Source: Diprion similis
Taxonomy: Eukaryota; Arthropoda; Insecta; Hymenoptera; Diprionidae
NCBI RefSeq assembly: GCF_021155765.1
Contig: NC_060114.1
Span: 3,348,001 to 3,412,000, forward strand
Direction of reading: 5' to 3'
Length of the DNA stretch: 64,000 bases
Part shown: positions 43,801-54,730 of the stretch, piece by piece
Layout: every line of letters starts with the position of its first letter
Position numbering within the stretch: position 1 is the stretch's first letter
Made by a program: the position numbers and the translations under genes
The notes under the pieces: model-generated
What the model saw: the letters and a program-made list of their open reading frames with translations, nothing else
Told to the model about the DNA's origin: nothing
The model's database searches: none

Positions 43801-45334
43801 CTCTCCTTGATGTGCGGTTGGGACATAAATCCTTGGTATATGATAATTCCCTCGATCCCGGGATTCATACCTGGAGGAGTGAGCACAGTATTATTGGCTG
43901 GAATGTGTTACATATCCGATTCAACCGAAGAAGAACAAAGAACGCCCCTAATGGCTTGGATGCAGGCTGCAGTTTTCAGTGGAACAATCTTGGGTACATT
44001 TGGAGGGCCTGTCGTATCAACAAACTGTGGCTACACAACTGTTTTCAGCATAGGCGCGATCTGCTGTGGATTGTCGACACTAGTAACTTACTTCGCTATT
44101 CCTGAATCGGTCAAGTCTGCGACTAAGGTGGGTTCACTAATTGTTTTACATATTGGTCCTGGACGGTCTTGGAGTATTGCAGAGTAACTCCGTTACCTCG
44201 TTTAAGAGGGAAATTGAGATTTTATGTGCCTACACTGGATACTTCGAAAATTTTCCAACTACATTTCATGATCAGACTGACTCAAGGAATATTTATTCAG
44301 GTCATTCGATGTTGACGGAACTCTCAAACATACCTCTCCGTGCAATTACGCCATAAAACAGCACCTACAACATATTAATTGGAAACTGTGAAAGAGGACA
44401 TTCCAAATGTATTGTATTTCCGCAGGAGTCACATTTACGTGGACTGTTCGACGTCTCCCTTGTGCAGAAGCTTGTTACTAGTTCCGTAGTTAAACGGGAC
44501 GGTTTTCATCGCTCCGTCGCCTGGCTTGCGATATTCATCATCACTTGGAGCGCCTTGCTTTACGGAGGAAATATCAGCATAAACTTTCTGTTCATAAAAG
44601 CGTGTCTGGACTGGGATGTTGCACAATACTCTTACGCTACTGGCGTTGGTTATCTGCTGAACATCGCAGCCTTGTGTGGAGCTTCTCTATTCGGAACCAG
44701 ATTAGGTGACAATTATTCCTCAAACCAGAACATAAAATTCATTTTGCAACATCTCGCATCGACCGATGTCATTGGAATTCCAGGCATTTCGGACACAATG
44801 TTGGCCGCTCTAGGCCTCGTCTCGTGCTTCAGTTATTTACTTATGCAAGCTTTCGTGTGGACAGACTGGCACATGTATCTTGCAGTGTCAATTGGAATGT
44901 TCTCCGGAATTGTACCTCCAGTTATGCGATCCATCTTATCGAAATCAGTGCCTCCCGGTGATATTGGTGAATTTTTCGTTTCTTTGGTGGATCAGGCTCG
45001 ACGCTGAAACGGATGATATGTTTCCTGATTTTCAGGTACTGTGCTGTCGCTGACGGGGCTTTTGGAAACATTGAGTCCAATGGTCGGAGCACCGCTATTT
45101 GCGTTGATATTCTCCCATTACTTACCACCGATATATCCGTCGCCAGTTTACCTTGTTTCCGCTGCTGCGTCAGCGTTGTTGGTACTCTGCACAGCGTGCA
45201 TCGAAGTATTAATGAGGAGGTCACGTAACGTGCAATCTTACACTGCCACCTCGCAAAAAGAGACGGAAGATCAGCATGATGACTCTAACACTATTGCACA
45301 CACGACTTGCTCGGATATTGTGGTAACAAAATGA
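40887..45334 (+). CDS. SLC46-family MFS transporter, copy C (five exons, 516 aa)
   Basis: Exons 40887-40983, 41938-42201, 43778-44127, 44426-44966 and 45036-45334 have the same splice phases as copy B and no stops. The protein is nearly identical to copy B through the MFS signature (GPWSDKGGRRPLLLGG) and most helices, with clustered differences in exon 4 (YGGNISINFLFIKACLD; CFSYLLMQAFV). The stop used in A and B is changed: GAATAG reads GATCAG here, and the frame runs 20 residues further, ending CSDIVVTK. The added tail is polar and cytosolic by position. Intron 2 (1.6 kb) holds the GAAATC repeat and a 392-bp MITE, but not the NOF-like element of copy B. Substrate unknown, as for copy B. Confidence 0.88.
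42410..43520. repeat. GAAATC-rich degenerate repeat, intron 2 of copy C
   Basis: Counterpart of 18230-18990 in copy B. It is interrupted by the MITE at 42958-43349, and part of the B array (about 90 bp before GAAATCCTGCAAAATTC) is missing. Confidence 0.7.
42953..43354. mobile_element. 392-bp MITE inserted only in copy C
   Basis: Element 42958-43349. Inverted ends read TGCATAATACTTAAATA on the left and, complemented, TGCATAGTAATTAAATA on the right. Flanked by TATAG on both sides (42953-42957, 43350-43354). Copy B has the uninterrupted site CTATACAATCTATAG followed by AAGTTGTG near 18805. No coding capacity. The family is not assigned; the 5-bp duplication could also be read as a slightly different length. 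Confidence 0.8.
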
Positions 45335-47326
45335 AACAGTGTTTACCTGTAATTAATTATTTCAAGTTTTCATTACTCTGGTTTACGTTAAATTACCTAT
45401 TCAATGACTACTCATAGGGTTCAAACTGTTTTATTCGTGATATCACTTTTAACAATAATATGTATAAGTAACATGTTATCATCTCCATTTCTTTTTTGCA
45501 CAAAGCAAGTTTCATAAAATCGTGTTCCATTTTAAAACGAATAATCGGAAGGAGGACTTCTAAACTTCTATTCACCATCGAATATTAATATTAATTTTCA
45601 TACAGTTCGTACTAATCCAAAGATGAATTGCCTACCGTTTCAAACTTGCCGTACTGAATTCTAGAACTTCAAGTTCGAAAATCAAATAAGCAGCGTGCAG
45701 CAGCCTCAAAAATTCCAGACTACAAATGTTGAGGCGGTACGGACTGGCTGTAAGGAGATTGGGCCACTATTTCGGAATTAAAAAACTTGTAAATAAAATC
45801 AAAACTAGCACCCGCAACAACACTACAGGTACGACTTTTGTGCAACCTGAAGTAATTCTAAAATACTTCATCCGTCATTTCGGGTCTATCAGTTTTAAAT
45901 TCAAAATATTGGCCTTTGATTTGGTATCAGTAATACAACAAAACCACAGATTCCTAATTTTCGAAACAATTGAGCCGGTTTTCCGAAATTCACTATTTCT
46001 TATTTTGGTATCTTTCGGGGGAAAAGAAAAACATTACAGGGTATGAAAAGACACAATCTTGATACCAACAGGTCAGTAATAAAACATACCCGTTCATTTA
46101 CAACTAAACAGAGCTGTTACATGTAAGATCGGATGCAACCTTCGAAATGTTAGAAAACGATAAATATTTTCGTTGTCATTATACGTCAAGAACAACTACA
46201 GACTTGCAGGAAGGAGATCCATGCAAACATCGGTTGGAAAAAACCACGAGTGGCTTTGAACGTGGTGCAGACATTTGGAATTGGAGGTGTCGTTTTATTC
46301 TGATGGCAACTGTGACAATTGTTTATGTAAACACGCTGTGTGGAAACAAATGCTCGCAATTTGACGAGGTGCCAGCTCGTCACTTGAGTAAAATAATTCA
46401 GAGAGAGGCAAAATTATACCGTTTATGGAGTCAACAATGTATTTAATTCAGCGCCGTAACAATGGATTCTGGTGCTCGGGGTTAGTCGAAAAGCCAGCGC
46501 CCCCATTCTGAAAATGAATTTTTCGGAACTCCACCGTTGCAAAATTGTCAAATACCAATTTTATTCCGAATGGATTGAATAGCTGGATTCAACAAACGTC
46601 AGTGTCCAGTAAAAGAACGCAAATACTTTTGTATTAGTTTTAACTTACTAGAACTGCGTTCGCAAGAAGCCACGGGAACTGGCTTGGTTAAAAATATTCT
46701 CAAGACAACTTGGACGTCGTCATGTGCCGCTGTAAGTTACCATTTATGAATCAAATTTAGCAAGTCCAGATGTTTTTTTTTTTGTTGCATTTGGGACTTT
46801 GTTACGTCAGGGACTACTGAAATAGCTTTACACTCAAAGCTATGGATCTTCGAAATGATTTCCCCTCAATCTGTGTCCCTGTTACATATCATAATGCAAT
46901 CAACCGCATGTTTCTGTGAAACTTTCACATTCATTTTGGATAAAGAATCTCCGCTCAAAAAATCAAAATCATCAGATACGTCATTTAACACCTCAAAACG
47001 TGTTTCTATCTGCGATGCTATTACATCTACGTCTTCATTTTCGTTCTACTGCAAGATTTTCACGAGATGAAAACAAGTGAGGAGAATTACATTCTAAAAA
47101 CTTCAACACGTACAGAAATAAAAAATTTATTTGCACAATGAGGCGCTGCGACCTTGCAACTGTGTCAGCTGTATTATTTCGGTTTGCTGCGTTTGTCTGA
47201 AAAGCAAATAAATTCTTAGGAAGTTGTCGTTGTTATGGTTTTACCACATTTCTTTCGGAGACCACCTAGGATCACTATTTGCCTTCAGCGTAATCTTTAG
47301 AGACGTAATCAATGTATTCGACCGTT
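45335..47326. repeat. Downstream segment of the SLC46 tandem unit, third copy
   Basis: Follows the order of 1204-3560 and is the most diverged of the three copies. Similarity stops at about 47326 (AATGTATTCGACCG), where the LTR-like sequence begins. No host gene is seen. Confidence 0.7.
46795..47070 (-). pseudogene. hAT transposase relic (copy C unit)
   Basis: Third copy of the relic at 2769-3007 and 22036-22365, on the minus strand. It keeps the DDFDFLSG-type segment (complement of CAAAATCATCAGATACGTC near 46965) with further small deletions. Non-functional. Confidence 0.6.
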
Positions 47327-48080
47327 GTGTTGATCTTGTAACGCCCAAAACGCATCAGGCGTTACCATACCTGCATATTCCCTGTACATATACGATACAC
47401 TCTACTCAAAACCAGCAGATACAAGGCTCTAAGTGCATTCGAGTGCAATATAAGAGACCCCCCGCATAAGCGCATAGGCTAAATATTAAATTAAATTAAA
47501 ATAAGACAAGCATGAGAAGCCGAGAATACGACCAAAATCGCGACAGAATAGATTCAGTCAAATCGGAGCAAACAAGTCGAAAAAATAGTAGCTATAGCAC
47601 ATCTTGAGCTAAATTTAGACTACCGGCAAAGAGGAGAAACCGCTGGAAAGAGTATATAAACAGACGCCGGCAGCACGGTAGCAGGCTTTGTTCTCGCATT
47701 CTCTTTTGGAAGTGCAGATCCGCCGACAGTCTTAATCTACCTCAAGCCTTTGTGCCAAACAATCAGCTGAGACTATTCAGCTGATTCCGTCACATATCAA
47801 ATTCTTCTCTTCTCTTCAAAGACTGACATGTATTCCGACTGCTTCTCTTGCAAAGATAAATCTACAATTCTAAATCTACAATAATAATGTACAAAACTAG
47901 ATCAATCTACGAAAAGCAGATATTTAATTTCTATTATCCTTGTGACATTTTTTCTCGGTAGTTGGCGTCGATATAACGCCATACGCATTTATAATTCATT
48001 TATATTAATTTATAACATTATTGAGCTTGGTCGTTGGTGCCGATATTAGGCCACATTTAATTTTAATTACGATTCATCAC
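47327..48080 (+). mobile_element. Possible LTR (Gypsy-type) remnant
   Basis: The segment starts TGTTGATCTTGTAACGCC, has a clear core promoter (GAGTATATAAACAGACGCC at about 47650) followed by a transcription-start-like region, and ends with two related phrases, GTTGGCGTCGATATAACGCC (about 47962) and GTTGGTGCCGATATTAGGCC (about 48031). This layout (U3, TATA, R, near-primer-binding phrases) is typical of insect LTR retrotransposons, but no gag or pol and no second LTR was seen. Confidence 0.35.
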
Positions 48081-48529
48081 TTTATTATTTTCTTAATGAT
48101 TATTTCTATACTATTTTGTTATTTCTTTGACTTACATTTACATATATTGTTTACCTACCGCCACAGCGCGGGCAATTTGACACCGATCAAATGTATCGAA
48201 TGGACCAATACGAGGTACGAATTTTACAAATTCATCAACATTCGGCAAATGCTGTAGTTGGACATTATTCATGCTTGTTGACATAACCTTTAGATTCACG
48301 TAGAATTTTTCTTGTTACTGGAACGACGTAGAAAATTTTTCAATACCATAATGAAATGTTTGTTGAAAAAATAAAATCGGATGAATATATTCGATTGCTG
48401 TCATGACGTGATTTACGTTAATTGATTGGAAGCTAAATTTTCATGAAAAGTTTTACCACAGGCTCAGTACGGGGCTAAAACCGCCGTCAATGTTGCCAAC
48501 TGCGCCCCAGCTTCCAATCCCAGTATTGA

Positions 48530-49650
48530 GTCATTGCTGGTCATCAGCTGGCATGATAAGGTAGATCCTACGCTTGAAATCTAGATCTGGGCCAGTATTG
48601 TTGATCAGCACTGAGCCAACATGTCTTACCGTTAACCAGCCAGTATCGCTGGCCATCGCTACGCTAGTATTGTTTTTTAGATCAAAATTATACTTGATGG
48701 TCAATGAAAATCAAAACATAATTTATGCGTCCGCTACTGGTACTAGACCGGCCCTCAACCGACAAAGCAGAGCACCGCTTACCCTTTACTTGAAATTACA
48801 CCGCAAATCAGCAACAAACAGCGAATATTATTTGGTCATGACTGATAAAATATGTACACAGAAACTTATTACTTTAGAGTGATCATTACAGTTTTCCAGC
48901 ATCTTCTGGGGATTTCATCCTATGACGCTTGGGTTACGAAGTTAGTGCGCAGCCCATTCGGCCAAGACGTCCTTCTGTTCAATGTGAACTGAATGGTTCA
49001 TATAATCGGTGATCTTGAGATTTGTTATTCAATGAATTAATTCCATTAACTTTGACGCTTCGCCGTCGTTTTACTCACATACAAATCATACTATAATATG
49101 AATACGTGAGAAGAATTTTCGCTAATGTGAGGTTGAATCTGAATTCTCTTTTAGCTTAGTGCAGGCTAAGTATTGAGAGTTCCAATTGTTGTCGAATTTG
49201 AGAAAACAATGGGTATATTTGAGGTACAAGGCATTATAAAGAAGCAATGGCACAGTCGGAAAATCAATGAAAAGAGAAGTTTGCATAACTCTGTTCGTTT
49301 TCTATCTTTTGTAGCTCTATTAGCACCACCATAATGGTGGTTTCACTATTGATGTCACTGGAAATATGGATCAGCATAAGCTCAGTATCGGATACCGAAA
49401 CCCAGTTTGGATACTGGGTCTGGCCCGGTGCTGGTCTTTTTGATAGTATAGGCGGTAAAAACATGAACCAGTGCGCTGCCTAAGTGTCGTCATACAAAGG
49501 TTAAATATCGGGTCTTAGCCGGTGGCTGGTTTTTTTGATAGGACTGGTACCTAAGGCATGGAACAGCGCTGACCCAGCGTTGGCAAAAAATGCTTGGATA
49601 CCAGACCTCTGCCAGGTTTCGACCACATTACCAGCGTTGGCAAACTTTTC
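48530..49650. repeat. Two clusters of CCAG...CTGG palindromic motifs
   Basis: Around 48530-48680 and 49395-49650 the sequence repeatedly uses short palindrome-like phrases such as GGCCAGTATTG, CCAGTATCGCTGG, GGCCCGGTGCTGG and CCAGCGTTGGC. The 700 bp between them is plain. It may be one transposable element with sub-repeats at both ends. No gene is recognised between 48080 and 50180. Confidence 0.4.
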
Positions 49651-50184
49651 ATGGTTTGCGGTATGAATACATTTTCCTTCATAAATAAAGCAGTCCTTCA
49701 ATTCATTGACTAGATGAAATATTATTTTCAAACCAGCAAATTGGAGGAAACGGATTTTTTTTCTCTAAAAAAAGTACATTGTCTACCGACAACGAAAACT
49801 GGCGATTGCACGCCGTGTATAAAGTCAAGATCTAAACTAAGGTGTCCAAGGTTCTCAACATTATACAAAGCTCAAGCACCCGTTTTATTCCAAGGTTCAT
49901 ATACTGTTTTCTTCAACAGCAGAACGAACGCGAGTTTTTTCGTATAGTAGTGGGTGATTCGCGAGTTGGTGCAATCACCAGATTAACTTGGCAACTTGGG
50001 TAATGGGCTTACAGAGGCCGAAAGAGGTCTAAGGTGCAAGGTCCTCGGCAGGAATGCAGAGGATGAGAACCCCGTTGGGTCTAGTGTGGATTTGCCAAAA
50101 ATCGAGTTTGCCTCCTTGTTACTTAATATACTATTTTATTTTATCACCCGAATAATATTTGATTTGATCAACCAACGATTGCTT

Positions 50185-50340
50185 TGTGTAAGTCAAACGA
50201 CGCAAATCGCTCGGATTCAGGCCTCATTTTTCGGCGGAATGATCTTCGGTATATTTAGCGAATTGTCATTTTCACTAACTGTGGCTGCACGACGCTCTTT
50301 CCTTTATAGTAGCAGTAGTATAATAAGGAGAGTTCTAGAC
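50185..50340 (+). pseudogene. Relic of an SLC46 exon 3 (fourth copy)
   Basis: The frame reads IQASFFGGMIFGIF, matching MQAAVVGGTILGTF of exon 3 in copy B. After a shift it reads TNCGCTTLF against TNCGYTTVF. At the DNA level ACTAACTGTGGCTGCAC resembles ACAAACTGTGGCTACAC. Deletions shift the frame between the two halves and no neighbouring exon is found, so it is a dead fragment. It is more diverged than copies A-C. Confidence 0.65.
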
Positions 50341-50439
50341 ATGAACATCGACATTACTGACTCAGCCTGAACACAAGCTTTGTTTCTAGGGGTGTGGCGT
50401 GGAGATGGTTTTCCGTTGTGGGTGAATTTATCGATCCTC

Positions 50440-50540
50440 GGTAAAAAATCACCCGCTTTGCACTCTACGTTACCATCGTATCAATCATCGGAAAAATATC
50501 ATCTGCTTCGCGCTCTAGATTACCATTGTTTTGGTAATCA
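50440..50540. repeat. Short tandem repeat, period about 49 bp
   Basis: Two imperfect units of the form TCGGTAAAAAATCACCCGCT...CTCTACGTTACCAT, with a third weak echo near 50680. Non-coding. Confidence 0.45.
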
Positions 50541-50834
50541 TCGAGTAAAATTATCCATATTATCCATTATCCATATTTATAAAAAGATTATATGGTAAAT
50601 GGTTCGGGTTCAAAAAGTTTCAAAGTCTCAAACAAGAAGGCATGTAATATAGCATGAGATCTGTGCTCTCGCAAACATCATCTGCACGATACTCTACGGA
50701 AAAACATAAGCTCGTAAAAATTCAATCTTTTCCAAATTTTTGTTGAAAACGATGAAAAATGAACCTACAATTACTCACAATAAAATAAAAAAATGAAAAA
50801 GAGATATTGTGATCACAGTTTTTCACGTTAAAAA

Positions 50835-52138
50835 TTAAGGGGTTACATCTAGTCATAATTTTTGAAAAATTCGATTTTTCGTTTTCGACGGATTCTCATA
50901 CTGTAACATTTCGAGAATATTATCTCAAAATTTCAAGTCGATCCGTTCAAAATTGAGCAAGTTACGGCCGTGTTTACAATTAGGTTCCGCGAGCCGCACG
51001 ACGCAGGTCGCGCCTCGAACAGCGGAATAAAAAGAGGACCATTATTCTACAGCATGCAGCTGCTCTTTTGAGACTATATATATACGTATATGTAGAGAAC
51101 CCCAATTTAGGGTGGTGGTAGTTAACTCAATCTTACACTCGCGAAGCAAGGTTATCACGAAGACAACACCAGATTGGACTTTTGGAGGCTGCTACGTCTG
51201 CAGAAGGATTGTTGTACGGGCCGGGCATCGATGATTCAATTTAGAGGTAATAAATTACACTTTACCTATGTACACTGCCATTTTGAAAAGGACGAATTCG
51301 TCGCCGTTTCAATGATGTTGCAAAGAAAATTGACGAAAAAATTTTTACAAGCTATGCAACCGATTGAAAACAGCAAATAAAAAATCAAAAAACGACCATT
51401 TTCAAACAGGTGCGCCGGGCTAAAAAGAAATCACAAATTTTTTTTTCAAAAAGCAAAATGAAGCCTGATTTGTCCTTTTTAAAATAGCGCTTGGTAAATT
51501 CGATTATCTCAATTTTTGAGTTCGCTATCTAATTTTGTGTACTCAAACTTTTGGCCTCAGTGTATACCTGACTTCAAACTTTAAACGCGTTTTTCTCGAA
51601 ACGACTTTTTAAGAATCGGTGACCACGATATCTCAAAAACGAGTGAACCGATTTGTCTGAAATTTTGCATACATTTTTGTTGTATCTAAAGGCAGTCTTT
51701 GATCAAAGGATTTTTTTTTTCGACGCATACTTTTTTTAATATCGAGGAAAATGGAGTGATTTTTTGGCCGAAATTTGGAGCATCACTTTCGATCGGCGAT
51801 CATTTTTTCAAAAATTATCATTTTCTCAAATCCTTCAATTAAAGACTAGATAATACTATATAAAAACAAAATTTGTTTGGTTTTTTGATTTCAGATGATT
51901 GGTTCGGCAGTTACAGTGGTCACCGCTGAAGGCCTTTTTTGAACAGCGTCCTGGCGTCCTGCGGATACACTGTATAATTTATATTTATTAATTTTTTCCA
52001 ATAAAAAAATTCTGAAACATACGCAAAGATATTCCCCTTGCTGTGGAAAAAAAAATTCGAAACCTGCAACTATTTTCCCAGAAAAAAGTCACAAAAATAC
52101 ACCTTTTTTTCGGCCGATGACTAGGTGTAACCCCTTAA
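50835..52138. mobile_element. 1.3-kb TTAA-target transposon without transposase (Kolobok- or piggyBac-like)
   Basis: Element 50839-52134. Inverted ends GGGGTTACATCTAGTCAT and ATGACTAGGTGTAACCCC, each bordered by TTAA (50835-50838, 52135-52138). The interior has only a 68-residue frame (51174-51380) and AT-rich sequence. TTAA targets are used by piggyBac and Kolobok elements; the end sequence does not decide between them for me. Confidence 0.85.
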
Positions 52139-54730
52139 AGAAAAACCACTGGTCATGAGAATAGAATGAAATATATTTAGATTTTGAAGAATCGTATGAA
52201 TTCATAAGACGATCCATAATTGAATTGGAAGTAGTTACGGTTCCACGTAGATATAATTGCCGCAAATTGCGTATTCGTATAAGTGGTAGGAAATCTTTAC
52301 CTCGAAAACGAGGATATTGTTTTTTATAGAATTTGGCAGAAAAATATCAATATCAAAGAACGATGCTTCAATATTCGTGAACAATTCCGTTAGATGTCAG
52401 GCTTCTCTCACAGGGAAAACTTACTGAAGATATAAGGTATTCAGCAAATACAGTGATTTTGTTATCAAAGACTCTTGTCATGTTTTATTTTTTAAATATG
52501 ATTTCGACGCCTCTAAAGAACCAGCTGGATATTTTTGGACTCGTCATATATCTCACCAGCCATATCTCATGGAAAACGTAAACTTCAGTTATTTCTCCAA
52601 GCCAAATATTCTACAAAAAATTGTAACCATTCTGTCGATTGATGTATGATGTATGGAAAATTATCGCGAAGAAGCAAGTCATTCTATAGCTCAGTGTGAA
52701 AAGCTACGAAATTTCATAAACAAATCTATTGAAAAACAACGATCCTGTTACAAATTCCTTTATAAATTGTAGAGATTTTCGTAGAAAATCATAAGACTTT
52801 CTTTTGGCAGGGCATACAATTATTTTTGCCGGATTTATCGTGTGAGAAGACTATAACCATTGAAGTGATTGTTCTTATGGTTTCCAGTTTTCAATATTTT
52901 TCTTGATATTCTCATAAGTCATGGACATCAAAAACGCAATCTCGTCTGAATTGAATTTTCGGCAAAACTTCTTCTTTAACGCCAGCAGATAGGCAACTTT
53001 GTATTTCTACACATCAAAATGTAGCTTCGATTGCCTATCTGTCGGCGTTGAGTGCCGAGGTCCACAGTTATCGCGCGTGCATCACGAAACCCCAAAGATG
53101 CACATGTGGTGCAAAAACCTTTCACAGAGTACATTGAATGCGGTAATTACCTCCAAAAATACCTACTTTGATAAAAAAAAATTTCACTTCATTTGATCAC
53201 TTTATTCAAAAAAAGATTCAAATCACTTACTATTGCCAAAACCACATGTCTGTCGATTTACAATGAAAGCATGGTTGTAACTTAATATAAATTTTCAAGC
53301 GAGATATAAGCAGTGCATACTGTTCATACTATTGACGCCCGACTACTTGAAAATTTGAAAAAACTAATAGAAAATTCAGAAAAAATTAAATTTGTAAGTG
53401 GAACTTGGCGAGCCTTTTTAGAAAAATACCTTTATTTCAATTTATACTTTATAATTTTAATTTTATTGAAGTGGCACCACAATAATTCTTCATATTTCTC
53501 ATTTTCAAGAGTGATATTTGACGGTATTGAAACTCAATAAATGCAGGAATACATAATATATTACATGTTTTCGCTTTATGCCATGGACAATTTTCTCCAA
53601 AATATATGATGATAATTACCGATCGATGTAACAAAGATAGATTTATATCTTACAATCTGAATTGTAAGTATAAAGATATTAGGAACTTTTGCTTGTTTAA
53701 TATGTTTCTATTTTTAATATTTAGGACCACCAACTTGTCAAATATGTGCATTGGAAATTGTAGACGCTATCTAATTGGTGCGTATTTTATCAGGAACCTC
53801 ACGATTCGTTGATTTTTAGTCTTTTATTTTGATTCGACAGACCATTTTTAGAGATTTCGGTATCAGTCTTGAGATTTCATCCGAGATCTTCAGATTTTCT
53901 TTATATTTCGGCCTAGGCGACAATACTTCTTAATGAGGAAACAACTGCTCTTATTTTAAAGATATTTTTTTAAGGTTGGCAACACTGAGCGCCACTATAA
54001 TCGCGGTTGTGGTTATTGCTATTGTATCTATCACTGACTCTATATCTATATACATATACTTAAAAGTTAGAGAGAAAATAGTTTTCATTTATTTATCGTT
54101 TTTACTCGTTAGGCAACATTCACTTGTTAGGCAATTATTCATCTATTGTCTTAAACTCCATTCTGAACCGTGTAAATAATGGGATTGTCAAGTTACGATG
54201 GCGACGTACGATATACTTATGAATTGCAAATTGCATATCCATGTCGAGCCTTTCATAAGCTGATATATGCTTTATTAATAAATTCGGAATTATACATTCT
54301 ATCGTCAGTCGTTTTTTTTTTCATTCAATTTTCATCGAAAGTTTTTATGCATTTAGATTATAAACCGCATCACAATAATCTGGCATGTACGCATATAATG
54401 GCTTTACATGATTCATAGGTGTGAGTATGCATATACCGTCAGTTTCAAGCAATCGGAGTTACAGCTCATGTTCGGATTTTGCATCGTATTTCGTCAAGGC
54501 CATCCCAAACGTAGTCAAAACAAATGATAGTCGAAAACCTTAAACTTGAAGAACATTACCGTAAAAATCAGAATTAGATTGAAAAATGAATACCAGTTCA
54601 CCATTCAAGTATTTATAATGTAGTTTGATATACATGTGAGTATTTTTTTTCTTTAAATGAATATTTATTGGATTGGTAGACGGAATTGTTGAATTATTTA
54701 ACGTGAGGAAAAATTTAATATATCGCGTCC
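52139..54730. other. AT-rich intergenic DNA, no gene seen
   Basis: No conserved frame, splice pattern or transposon end recognised, apart from a compact hairpin at 52978-53049 listed separately. Confidence 0.5.
52978..53049. repeat. 72-nt hairpin
   Basis: AACGCCAGCAGATAGGCAA at the left pairs with TTGCCTATCTGTCGGCGTT at the right (17 of 19 pairs), with a loop of about 34 nt that includes a further short pairing (CTACA / TGTAG). The size is that of a microRNA precursor, but a tiny MITE would look the same. Confidence 0.5.

Noticed and set aside
53976-54418. Two adjacent plus-strand frames (67 and 79 residues) with hydrophobic stretches
   Set aside because: AT-rich composition alone explains them. 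There is no conservation or splice evidence within the window.
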